Assembly: GCA_002420105.1 (NCBI GenBank)
Contig: DIHJ01000037.1
Span: 66,734 to 92,290 of the forward strand
From: Nitrospira sp. UBA5699
GTDB lineage: Bacteria; Nitrospirota; Nitrospiria; Nitrospirales; Nitrospiraceae
DNA: 25,557 nucleotides
Reading direction: 5' to 3'
Shown here: piece after piece, positions 1 through 6,171 of the stretch
Position numbering within the stretch: the stretch's first letter is position 1
Layout: every line of letters begins with the position of its first letter
The notes under the pieces: model-generated
What the model saw: the letters and a program-made list of their open reading frames with translations, nothing else
Told to the model about the DNA's origin: nothing
Database searches by the model: none
Program-made: the position numbers and the translations under genes

Positions 1-4
1 GCCG

Positions 5-1585
5 ATGACCGGCGGGAAGATCGTCGTTGCGGTGGACGGCAGCCCCTATTCGTTCGGCGGACTCATGACCGGCCTGGCCCTCGGCAAAGCCCTCAACATG
101 CCCGTGGAGGCCATTTCGGCTTTCGATCCCTACTTCCACTACGCCGCGTTTCACAGTATTTCCGGCGTGTTGAACGAGGAAGCCGGCAAGGTCTTCCGGT
201 TCAAGGAACAGGAAAAGCTCCACGAGGAGATCATCGACAGCGGCCTGGCCAAGATCTACCAGTCGCACCTGGACATCTCGCGCGAGATCGCCCAGGCCGA
301 GCAGACCGACGTCAAGACCACGCTGCTCGACGGCAAAGCCTTCGAAAAGATCATTCAATACGTCCGCAAAGACATCCCGGCGCTCCTGATCGTCGGCCGC
401 ATCGGCGTGCACAGCGACGAGGACATGGACATCGGCAGCAACACGGAGAATCTGCTCCGCAGCGCGCCCTGCAACGTCCTGGTCTCCAACCGCAAGTACG
501 TGCCGCCGATCGACACCCAGGCCGAATACACCATCGCCTGGACGGAAGAGGCGCTCCGCCGGATGGAAAAGATCCCGGTGTTCGCCCGCGGCGTCGCCAA
601 GACGGCGATCCACCGCTACGCGATCGAGAAAGGCCATACGATCATCAGCAACACCGTCGTGGACGCCGCCGTCGGGCACATCCTGCCCAAAGGCGCAATG
701 GACGCCATGCGCGCGCTGGGCGGCAGCCTCGACGCGGCCGGCATCGATCGCGACAGAATGCAGGCGGACGACTCGGTGGCCAAGGATCTGATGGGCTCCA
801 CGCTCAGCGGCATGATGACCCAGGTGGTCGAGGAGAAGCCGGCGGTCAGCCCAGGCACGCAGGCGTACCTGGACCGGATGAGCCAGAACTACTTCGTCTG
901 CGACGGCTGCGGCTACATCGGAAAGGGCGACACGCCCGTGATGTGTCCCGTCTGCGGCGCGGAAGGCGCCCGCTTCAAGCAGGTCGACAAGAGCATCTTC
1001 GAAGCGGCGGCCAAGGCCGAAGGCGGAGTCGAAACCGATCTGGCCTATGACGACGTGCCGATGCAATGGACCAAAGACGCGAAGGAGGCGATCCGCGCCG
1101 TCCCGGCCGGCTTCCAACGCCGCCGCGCGAAAGCCAAGATCGAGAAGACCGCCCGCAAGCTCGGCATGACGACGATCACCCTGGAATACGCCGCGCCGAT
1201 GATCAAGGAAGCGGCTTCCGAGGATTACCAGCCGATCTTCGCCAACAAGGGCGCCGGCACGTCGGCCGACGCCGAAGCGAAGCTCGCGGCGGTGAACGGA
1301 AACGGCACGAACGAAGAGAACGGCCACGGCCCTGCCGAGACTGCTCCCTATACCTGGACGCCGGACGCGCAGGCGCGCCTCGACCGGGCTCCGGAAGGCT
1401 TCATGCGCGACTGCACGAAGGCCCTCATCATCAAGCACGCGGACAAGATCGGCACGACCCTGATCACGCTGGAAGTGGCCAACGAGGGGATCGAGCAGGC
1501 CAAGGGCTACATGGAAGAAGCCATGAAGACCGGCAACCTCAAGGACATGATCGCCAGCCTCACCGGCACGGGAAAAAAGGGATAG
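5..1585 (+). CDS. Universal stress protein fused to a zinc ribbon and three PCP_red domains
   Basis: The 526-residue protein has four kinds of part. Residues 1-165 form a universal stress protein (UspA-like, nucleotide-binding fold) domain that opens with KIVVAVDGSPYS. A first PCP_red domain (the small C-terminal domain of protochlorophyllide reductase BchB) lies at about 174-220. A rubredoxin-like zinc or iron ribbon follows with C299, C302, C314 and C317. Two further PCP_red domains lie at about 353-400 and 449-495. The three PCP_red copies share the pattern W-T-x-[ED]-A, then a proline near position 12, a basic helix, and I-[ST] at the end. Linkers near 405-448 are Ala/Gly/Asn-rich. Substrate and partners are unknown; the radical SAM gene 82 bp downstream carries the same domain, so a shared pathway is inferred. 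The true start may lie upstream: the frame is open to the window edge and the ATG is only 5 bases in. The last codons and the TAG stop lie in a GGGATA-type repeat. Confidence 0.85.
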   Translation: MTGGKIVVAVDGSPYSFGGLMTGLALGKALNMPVEAISAFDPYFHYAAFHSISGVLNEEAGKVFRFKEQEKLHEEIIDSGLAKIYQSHLDISREIAQAEQTDVKTTLLDGKAFEKIIQYVRKDIPALLIVGRIGVHSDEDMDIGSNTENLLRSAPCNVLVSNRKYVPPIDTQAEYTIAWTEEALRRMEKIPVFARGVAKTAIHRYAIEKGHTIISNTVVDAAVGHILPKGAMDAMRALGGSLDAAGIDRDRMQADDSVAKDLMGSTLSGMMTQVVEEKPAVSPGTQAYLDRMSQNYFVCDGCGYIGKGDTPVMCPVCGAEGARFKQVDKSIFEAAAKAEGGVETDLAYDDVPMQWTKDAKEAIRAVPAGFQRRRAKAKIEKTARKLGMTTITLEYAAPMIKEAASEDYQPIFANKGAGTSADAEAKLAAVNGNGTNEENGHGPAETAPYTWTPDAQARLDRAPEGFMRDCTKALIIKHADKIGTTLITLEVANEGIEQAKGYMEEAMKTGNLKDMIASLTGTGKKG

Positions 1586-1650
1586 CGGGCCAAGGGATAA
1601 CGGGATATCGCCTATTCAACGGTACACTACCCCCTTATCCCGTTACCCCG
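1579..1650. repeat. GGGATA-type intergenic palindrome
   Basis: Two direct copies of AAGGGATA[GA]CGGG stand at about 1578-1590 and 1592-1604. The second copy (arm 1594-1607, GGGATAACGGGATA) pairs with 1636-1649 (TATCCCGTTACCCC) with one mismatch across a 28-nt loop. The first copy contributes the TAG stop of the stress-protein gene. A second locus of the same type lies at 15011-15066. It could act as an mRNA-stabilising or terminating hairpin between this gene and the radical SAM gene; no T-tract follows, so a classical intrinsic terminator is not supported. Confidence 0.65.
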
Positions 1651-1667
1651 TCTACAACTCGAATTTC

Positions 1668-3053
1668 ATGGGCAAATCACTACCGATTTTCAATGGCCCT
1701 TCGCTTTCAGGGGCGCTCGGGTCGTTCCAACAGCAGATCACGCAATTTTTCACCCCCGCGAAGCAGGGCGACGGCCCCTACGACGGCCGCACGGTCGACG
1801 ACTTCAAGCCCTATCTCGTCGCGTTGAATCTCACCAAGCGGTGCAACCTCAAGTGCGACCACTGCTACCTCGACGCGACGACCAAGGCGGCGGGAGGCGA
1901 CGACGAGCTGTCCACCGACGAGTGTTTCCGCCTCATCGACCAGATCGCCGACGTGAACAGGGGCTGTCTCCTCGTCATCACGGGAGGCGAGCCGCTGGTC
2001 CGGCCGGACATCCTCGACATCGCCCGCCATGCGGTGAAACTCGGCTTTATGGTCGTCTTCGGCACCAACGGCATGCTGATCAACGACCGGATGGCGAAGA
2101 CCCTCGTCGAAATCGGGGTCATGGGCGTCGGCATCAGCATCGACTCGCTGGACCCGGCCAAGCACAACTCCTTCCGCGGCGTCCCCGGCGCCTGGGAGGC
2201 CGCCGTGGCCGGGATCGAGGCCAGCAAGCGCAACGGCCTCCAATTCCAGGTGCACTTCAGCGCGCAGCCGATGAACTATCAGGAACTGCCCGCCGTCGTC
2301 GAATGGGCCCATCATCTGGGTGCGAGGGTGCTGAACGTCTTCTTCATGGTCTGCACGGGCCGCGGCGAAGAGCTCACCGACATCACGCCGGCCCAGTATG
2401 AGGAAGTGCTCGGCTACCTGGTGAACTGTCAGGACAATTACAAGGGCATGCTCGTCCGCGCCCGTTGCGCCCCGCATTTCAAGCGCCTGGCCTACGAGAA
2501 GGACCCGAATTCCCCGATCACGAAAGCGACCGGCTACATGGGCGGCGGCTGCCTCGCCGGCACGAACTACGCCCGCGTGACGCCGAACGGCGAACTGACC
2601 CCCTGTCCCTACATGCCGCTCTCCGCCGGCAACGTCCGCCAGAACAGTTTCGCGGATCTCTGGGACAAGTCGGACGTCTTCAACTCTTTCCGCTACCCGC
2701 AGCTCAAGGGAAAGTGCGGCGACTGCGAATACACCGACATCTGCGGCGGCTGCCGCGCCCGTCCCTACGTCGATCACGGGGACTGGCTCGACGAGGACCA
2801 GTGGTGCCTCTACGAGCCGAAGGGCGGCGAGAAGATCAAGGTCGCCTTCAATGTTCCCGAAGAGACGGAAGTGGCCTGGGACGAAGCCTCCGCCCTCCGG
2901 CTGAGCCGGATCCCGTACTTCCTGCGCGCGATGGTCAAGAAGGGCGTCGAGAAACACGCCCGCGAACACAACGTGTCGCTCATTACCGTCGAGCTGATGG
3001 AAGAACTCCGGAAGAAACGGTTCGGCAACGACGCGCCGGTCTTCAAGTTCTAA
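1668..3053 (+). CDS. Radical SAM/SPASM enzyme with C-terminal PCP_red domain (AhbD/NirJ-like)
   Basis: This 461-residue protein carries the radical SAM cluster motif CNLKCDHC (C59, C63, C66) and the SAM-binding GGEP at 106-109. A C-terminal SPASM-type auxiliary cluster region follows (C295, C313, C350, C353, C359, C362, C380), with the stretch GNVRQNSFADLW and the motif CGGCRARPY. That arrangement is characteristic of the haem-biosynthesis radical SAM enzymes AhbD (Fe-coproporphyrin decarboxylase) and NirJ (haem d1). Residues 403-441 add a PCP_red domain (WDEASALRLSRIP, ending SLITVE) that classical AhbD and NirJ lack. It is downstream of a protein with three copies of that domain. A tetrapyrrole or peptide substrate is inferred, not shown; the wider PqqE-like SPASM class is the alternative. 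No Shine-Dalgarno sequence is visible before the ATG. The bases just upstream belong to the GGGATA repeat region. Confidence 0.85.
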   Translation: MGKSLPIFNGPSLSGALGSFQQQITQFFTPAKQGDGPYDGRTVDDFKPYLVALNLTKRCNLKCDHCYLDATTKAAGGDDELSTDECFRLIDQIADVNRGCLLVITGGEPLVRPDILDIARHAVKLGFMVVFGTNGMLINDRMAKTLVEIGVMGVGISIDSLDPAKHNSFRGVPGAWEAAVAGIEASKRNGLQFQVHFSAQPMNYQELPAVVEWAHHLGARVLNVFFMVCTGRGEELTDITPAQYEEVLGYLVNCQDNYKGMLVRARCAPHFKRLAYEKDPNSPITKATGYMGGGCLAGTNYARVTPNGELTPCPYMPLSAGNVRQNSFADLWDKSDVFNSFRYPQLKGKCGDCEYTDICGGCRARPYVDHGDWLDEDQWCLYEPKGGEKIKVAFNVPEETEVAWDEASALRLSRIPYFLRAMVKKGVEKHAREHNVSLITVELMEELRKKRFGNDAPVFKF

Positions 3054-3067
3054 TGAGCAATGAAGCA

Positions 3068-3138
3068 ATCAGCCGTCAGCTGTCAGCTTTTCAGGACACT
3101 GATGAATCTGCTGAATGCTGATCGCTGAGAGCTGACTG
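3068..3138. repeat. CAGCTGAC-type palindromic intergenic repeat
   Basis: This short run is built from variants of GTCAGCTG and CTGA. The left part (GTCAGCTGTCAGC, from about 3074) and the right part (GCTGAGAGCTGAC, up to about 3136) are inverted copies with one mismatch, so the transcript can fold. It fills almost the whole gap between the radical SAM stop codon and the start codon of the membrane protein, and ends immediately before that start. Its role is unknown; dispersed CAGCTGA-rich intergenic repeats are seen in various bacterial genomes. Confidence 0.5.
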
Positions 3139-3139
3139 C

Positions 3140-3649
3140 ATGGATGCATTGCAAAGCATCGTCACCGACCTCAATACGCTGATCCCGATCGTCAACCACT
3201 GGTTTCACCTGCTGTCCGCCGTGATCTGGATCGGCGGCCTGGCGTTTCTCGTCATGGCCGTCACGCCGGGACTGCAGAGGGCCGTCGCGAAGGAGCAGAT
3301 CAAACCGATTACCGACATCTTTTACCAGCACTACAAGAAAGTCGCGGGCATCCTGCTGGTCGTGCTGTTGTTCACGGGCGGCATCAATCTCCACTACGTC
3401 AACCAGGTGCTCGTCTCCCAGACCGGCAGCGGCGTGCAGCACCACGCCAAGTACCTGACGGTCTTTTTCATCAAGCTCTCCCTCGTGCTCGGGCTCCTGA
3501 CTCTGTTCCTCTACACAGTCATCTTCAAATCGGATGACGAGGCGGAGGAGGGGGAAACCTATGAAGCGATTCCGTTTCAGCGGGCCGCTCTCTGGATGGG
3601 ATTCTTCATCATTCTCTGCGCCGCGGCGATGAAACACCTGCACCAGTAA
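3140..3649 (+). CDS. CopD-like four-helix membrane protein
   Basis: The 169-residue protein has four predicted membrane helices at about 15-40, 66-86, 105-129 and 147-163. The opening stretch HWFHLLSAVIWIGGLAFLVMA matches the start of the CopD (copper resistance protein D) / HemJ-like superfamily, in which helix-borne histidines bind haem or metal. Histidines at 20, 23, 64, 85, 101, 102, 165 and 168 are candidates. A short acidic loop (SDDEAEEGE, 131-139) separates helices three and four. It lies 86 bp after the radical SAM gene on the same strand, so co-transcription is plausible. A metal- or haem-handling role fits the two upstream genes but is inference. The start codon directly follows a palindromic repeat and has only a weak GAGAG upstream. 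Confidence 0.75.
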   Translation: MDALQSIVTDLNTLIPIVNHWFHLLSAVIWIGGLAFLVMAVTPGLQRAVAKEQIKPITDIFYQHYKKVAGILLVVLLFTGGINLHYVNQVLVSQTGSGVQHHAKYLTVFFIKLSLVLGLLTLFLYTVIFKSDDEAEEGETYEAIPFQRAALWMGFFIILCAAAMKHLHQ

Positions 3650-4180
3650 CCGGCCTGCAGTCCGCTTCTCTCCTACTCGCGGTAGTCCGTTTCCTCACGT
3701 ATCCTGCAAGATAACGCCAGTATTCATTCTGATACGACGCGACAGGCCTCTGCTCCGCTCATTATCCGCACCTCCCGGCACAACAGTTCTCAATCCTAAC
3801 TAGATCAAGCCTTTGCGGCTTGATGCTCAGACGCGCAGCCTTGTTCGCTCGGCTGGTACGGGGGTTGCTCCATCACGCTGCCGTCTGACCTTAAGGAATG
3901 TTCACTATGCGCATCGTAGGGAGGACATCTGGCGGAGTGAGGCGCCGATGGCACCATAGGGAAGCAGGCGAACGTCTGTTCCCTCTGTGGAATGCCCTCC
4001 GGATCGTGCCCATCCGGAGCGAAGCCGTCGCCCCGCATCTCTGCCATCCTGGCTGCGTGTCTGCCGAGGGCAGGCACGCAGCCTTTCATCCGGCACAAAC
4101 GGCTTACGGCTCCGGGCCCGATTGTTCCCGAATGTGTTGCAATCAATAAAGCACTTCACCAGACCAGGAGGAGGGGGACC
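3650..4180. other. 531-bp gene-free region with three strong hairpins
   Basis: I see no convincing gene here. An 83-codon frame at 3898-4149 has no recognisable protein features. Three inverted repeats stand out: 3804-3811/3817-3824 (8 bp, loop TTTGC), 3997-4004/4012-4019 (CTCCGGAT/ATCCGGAG, 7-nt loop) and 4051-4065/4069-4083 (15 bp with one G-T pair, loop GAG). The last two are close together and end about 97 bp before the next start codon, so they would lie in its mRNA leader if transcription starts upstream. I could not match them to a known riboswitch class. Confidence 0.5.
3997..4083 (+). ncRNA. Candidate structured leader RNA upstream of the ribbon-helix-helix gene
   Basis: Two adjacent stem-loops: 3997-4004 with 4012-4019 (8 perfect pairs) and 4051-4065 with 4069-4083 (14 Watson-Crick pairs plus one G-U, 3-base loop). 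The second arm is followed by only TTT, so simple intrinsic termination is weakly supported. Orientation is assumed from the downstream gene. It could equally be a remnant of a mobile element or a double-stranded DNA site. Confidence 0.3.
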
Positions 4181-4591
4181 ATGTCGTTGACCGCACAGAC
4201 CACCCGTACCGCCGCAGAGGAACCGTTCCGGCGTCAGATCCGGCCCGATGTGCCGCTTCCGACGGGAACATCGAAGCAGACCCCCCGCATGGTCCGGCTG
4301 ACCGTCAATCTTCCCTCGGACCTCGTCGAGCAGATGAGGGATGCCGTCTATTGGACGCCGGGGCTGACGCTGGCATGGATGATCGCGCGGGCTGCGCGGA
4401 CTTCGTTGGCGGAGATGGAGTCCACCAACCAGGGTCCCTTCCCGAAACGATTGAAACCGCTTCGCGCCGGGAGGCCCAGGCTGGTCGGGCAATCGATGAC
4501 GCTCCGGCCTCAATCCCCGGGCCGGAACGGCAATGTGGCGGCGGATGGCGCTTCACGGAGCCATGCGGCGACAGGACCATCCCTCGGATGA
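4181..4591 (+). CDS. Ribbon-helix-helix family DNA-binding protein
   Basis: The start at 4181 is set by a strong AGGAGGAGGGGG ribosome binding site just upstream. The 136-residue product has a polar, probably disordered N-terminus (1-35). Residues 37-80 are a ribbon-helix-helix-like core: the strand MVRLTVNLPSDLVEQM is followed by a helix-turn-helix region with YWTPGLTLAWMIARA. A conserved-looking GPFPKRLKPLRAGRPR segment lies at 85-100. The family is typical of plasmid or accessory-element small regulators and partition proteins. Residues 101-136 are low-complexity and look like read-through past the natural end, so a frameshift or a lost stop is possible. No toxin or partner gene is adjacent: upstream is gene-free and downstream is a convergent gene. 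The function is otherwise unknown. Confidence 0.7.
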   Translation: MSLTAQTTRTAAEEPFRRQIRPDVPLPTGTSKQTPRMVRLTVNLPSDLVEQMRDAVYWTPGLTLAWMIARAARTSLAEMESTNQGPFPKRLKPLRAGRPRLVGQSMTLRPQSPGRNGNVAADGASRSHAATGPSLG

Positions 4592-4592
4592 A

Positions 4593-4619
4593 CGGCGGCG
4601 AAGGGAATTCGCGCCGCCG
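4593..4619. terminator. Hairpin between convergent genes
   Basis: CGGCGGCG (4593-4600) pairs perfectly with CGCCGCCG (4612-4619) across an 11-nt loop. It begins one base after the ribbon-helix-helix stop codon and lies 31 bp beyond the stop of the convergent oxygenase gene. A bidirectional terminator role is inferred from position; there is no T-tract on either side. Confidence 0.45.
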
Positions 4620-4649
4620 GATGCTTGCCCGGCAGGAACGGCCGACCCG

Positions 4650-5414
4650 TCAGCGCGGTCCCCGGGCAGAAGACAGCGCCCGCTTGAAGACTCCGCGAAT
4701 TCCGAAGTAGGCGAAGGAGTCCTTCAGGTTGGAGTAGAGCCGCTTGAATGGGCCCATCTCGGGATTGGTCACGTATTCCATCGTCAAGGCGATCCGCTCT
4801 TCCCCTTCGCCGAGCGGGGTGACGGCGTGCCAGAGCTTGTCCCCGTTGAAGATCACCAGATCGCCAGGCTGCGTCACGAGTTCCAGTTTTCGCGGCGTCT
4901 TCTTCGGATCGTCCTTGAACAATTCGCAGACCAGCTTGCACTGCGTGGATTTGTCGACGAGCCCCATCAGGATCGTATAACGCGCCCCCTTGTAGTAGGA
5001 CGTGTCGTAATGAAACCCGATGTGGTCGCCCGGCTCGGTGTAGTAATACAGCGCGCAGGAGTGGGGATCGTTGTCCGGGCAGAGCATCAGCTTCGCCTCG
5101 GCCAGCCGGCTCAGAAAATTCATGAACGAGGGGGAGCGATACAGGTCCAGAAAACGCGGCGCCTTTTCCTGAACCGTGTAGTAGCTGACGCTGCCGCCCT
5201 TCTTGTGGCCGGGAATGTAGTTGCGGTTCAGATCCCCCTTCACTCCCTGAGCCTGGGGGACCAGCGCGGCCTCGACCATCTGCCGCGGGAGAAATTGCGG
5301 GATAAAGAGGAATTCGTTCTGCTCCCAGTACTCCCGGTGCAGCCGGTCGAAATCCAGCCCCGCCACAGCCCGGTCCACCGCTTCGGCCACCGCACTCGCC
5401 ACCGCCGTACTCAT
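4650..5414 (-). CDS. 2-oxoglutarate/Fe(II)-dependent oxygenase family protein
   Basis: The 254-residue protein has the facial-triad pattern of the 2OG-Fe(II) oxygenases: H135-x-D137 in GFHYDTSYY, distal H196 in DKLWHAVTP, and R207 (GEERIAL), placed to bind 2-oxoglutarate. These lie on the expected double-stranded beta-helix strands, with QPGDLVIFNGD just before the distal histidine. The substrate cannot be told from sequence; a small-molecule, lipid or protein hydroxylase is possible. It lies 46 bp downstream of lolA on the same strand and probably belongs to the ftsK-lolA transcription unit. It has its own ribosome binding site (AAGGAG, then GGAGGC before ATG). The C-terminus (about 220-254) is basic. 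Confidence 0.8.
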   Translation of the reverse strand: MSTAVASAVAEAVDRAVAGLDFDRLHREYWEQNEFLFIPQFLPRQMVEAALVPQAQGVKGDLNRNYIPGHKKGGSVSYYTVQEKAPRFLDLYRSPSFMNFLSRLAEAKLMLCPDNDPHSCALYYYTEPGDHIGFHYDTSYYKGARYTILMGLVDKSTQCKLVCELFKDDPKKTPRKLELVTQPGDLVIFNGDKLWHAVTPLGEGEERIALTMEYVTNPEMGPFKRLYSNLKDSFAYFGIRGVFKRALSSARGPR

Positions 5415-5460
5415 GCCTCCGACTCCTTCCGGCCTTTCCTGGTGAATGGTTCGATCGTCA

Positions 5461-6171
5461 TCATGGCTGACTCAGCACCGGCGCTTTCACCACTTCGACA
5501 TCGGCCGGCAACTTCGGGGTGAAGAGGTCGTCCGCCAGGCCGATGTTCGACTGCAACGACGAAAACTCGAAATTCGACACATTGCCGCTGATCTCATAGA
5601 GCGTCACGGACCGGATGAAGTATGTCTTGGGAAACACCTCCACCACGATCCGCTGCAGACTTCGGTGGGCTTCGCCCTCGTGAACCTTCGGCAGCAGCGT
5701 CAGCAGGCGGATCCCCCCCGCGCCGCGGCCCTTGCCGGGCGTCGGCTCCACCTCGAACGACGCGTCCAGCTTCGCCGCGCCCTGGAGCAGTTCCAGCGGA
5801 GCCTTCGACGCCGCCATCTGGGTCAGCTTTCCCACCAGGACCTGCTTGTGCTCCGGGACGTACACTTTGACATCGTCCCGGTCCACGTAGATGTCTTCCG
5901 TCGAGGGATCGAGATAGTTCCAGCGCAACCGTCCCGGTTTCTTGATATAGACTTTGCCCGACGAGGTCATCGGCCGCTCGAATCCTTCGATCGTGGTTTT
6001 CTGCGTGAAATCCGCCTGCAGATCCCTGGTCTTTTCGTACCGCGCCTGGAGGCGTTTGACCACGTCCTGCACCTCCTTCCGCGCCTGATCGTCGACCGCG
6101 TCCTCGGCGGAGGCCGCAGATCCCGAGAAGAGCAACCAGCCCAGGAGGCATGCGAACAGCATCCGCTTCAT
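5461..6171 (-). CDS. lolA: Outer-membrane lipoprotein carrier protein LolA
   Basis: LolA takes lipoproteins from LolCDE at the inner membrane and carries them through the periplasm to the outer membrane. The 236-residue product has a clear signal peptide (1-22, cleavage after SAASA). The mature part has the family's open beta-barrel signatures: LQADFTQKTTIEG (51-63), then SSGKVYIKKPGRLRWNY and the DVKVYVPEHKQV segment. The length is close to the usual 200-230. The start codon overlaps the ftsK stop by four bases (ATGA at 6168-6171), so the two are translationally coupled; the ftsK-lolA order is also found in gamma-proteobacteria. A Gly/Arg-rich loop (about 146-153, GKGRGAGG) is an insertion relative to many LolA proteins. 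Confidence 0.9.
   Translation of the reverse strand: MKRMLFACLLGWLLFSGSAASAEDAVDDQARKEVQDVVKRLQARYEKTRDLQADFTQKTTIEGFERPMTSSGKVYIKKPGRLRWNYLDPSTEDIYVDRDDVKVYVPEHKQVLVGKLTQMAASKAPLELLQGAAKLDASFEVEPTPGKGRGAGGIRLLTLLPKVHEGEAHRSLQRIVVEVFPKTYFIRSVTLYEISGNVSNFEFSSLQSNIGLADDLFTPKLPADVEVVKAPVLSQP

Noticed and set aside
1707..3068. Long minus-strand open frame (453 codons) opposite the radical SAM gene
   Set aside because: It lies antisense to a clear radical SAM gene, has Val/Glu/Arg/Ala-biased composition and no recognisable domain; long antisense frames are expected at this GC content.
3898..4149. Possible 83-codon gene ahead of the ribbon-helix-helix gene
   Set aside because: AAGGAA precedes an internal ATG (3907), but the frame runs through both strong hairpins, is rich in Arg, Cys and His without a pattern, and resembles no family.
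3650..4180. Known riboswitch (cobalamin, c-di-GMP, SAM) in the gene-free region
   Set aside because: I searched by eye for the conserved cores of these classes and found none; only generic stem-loops are visible.
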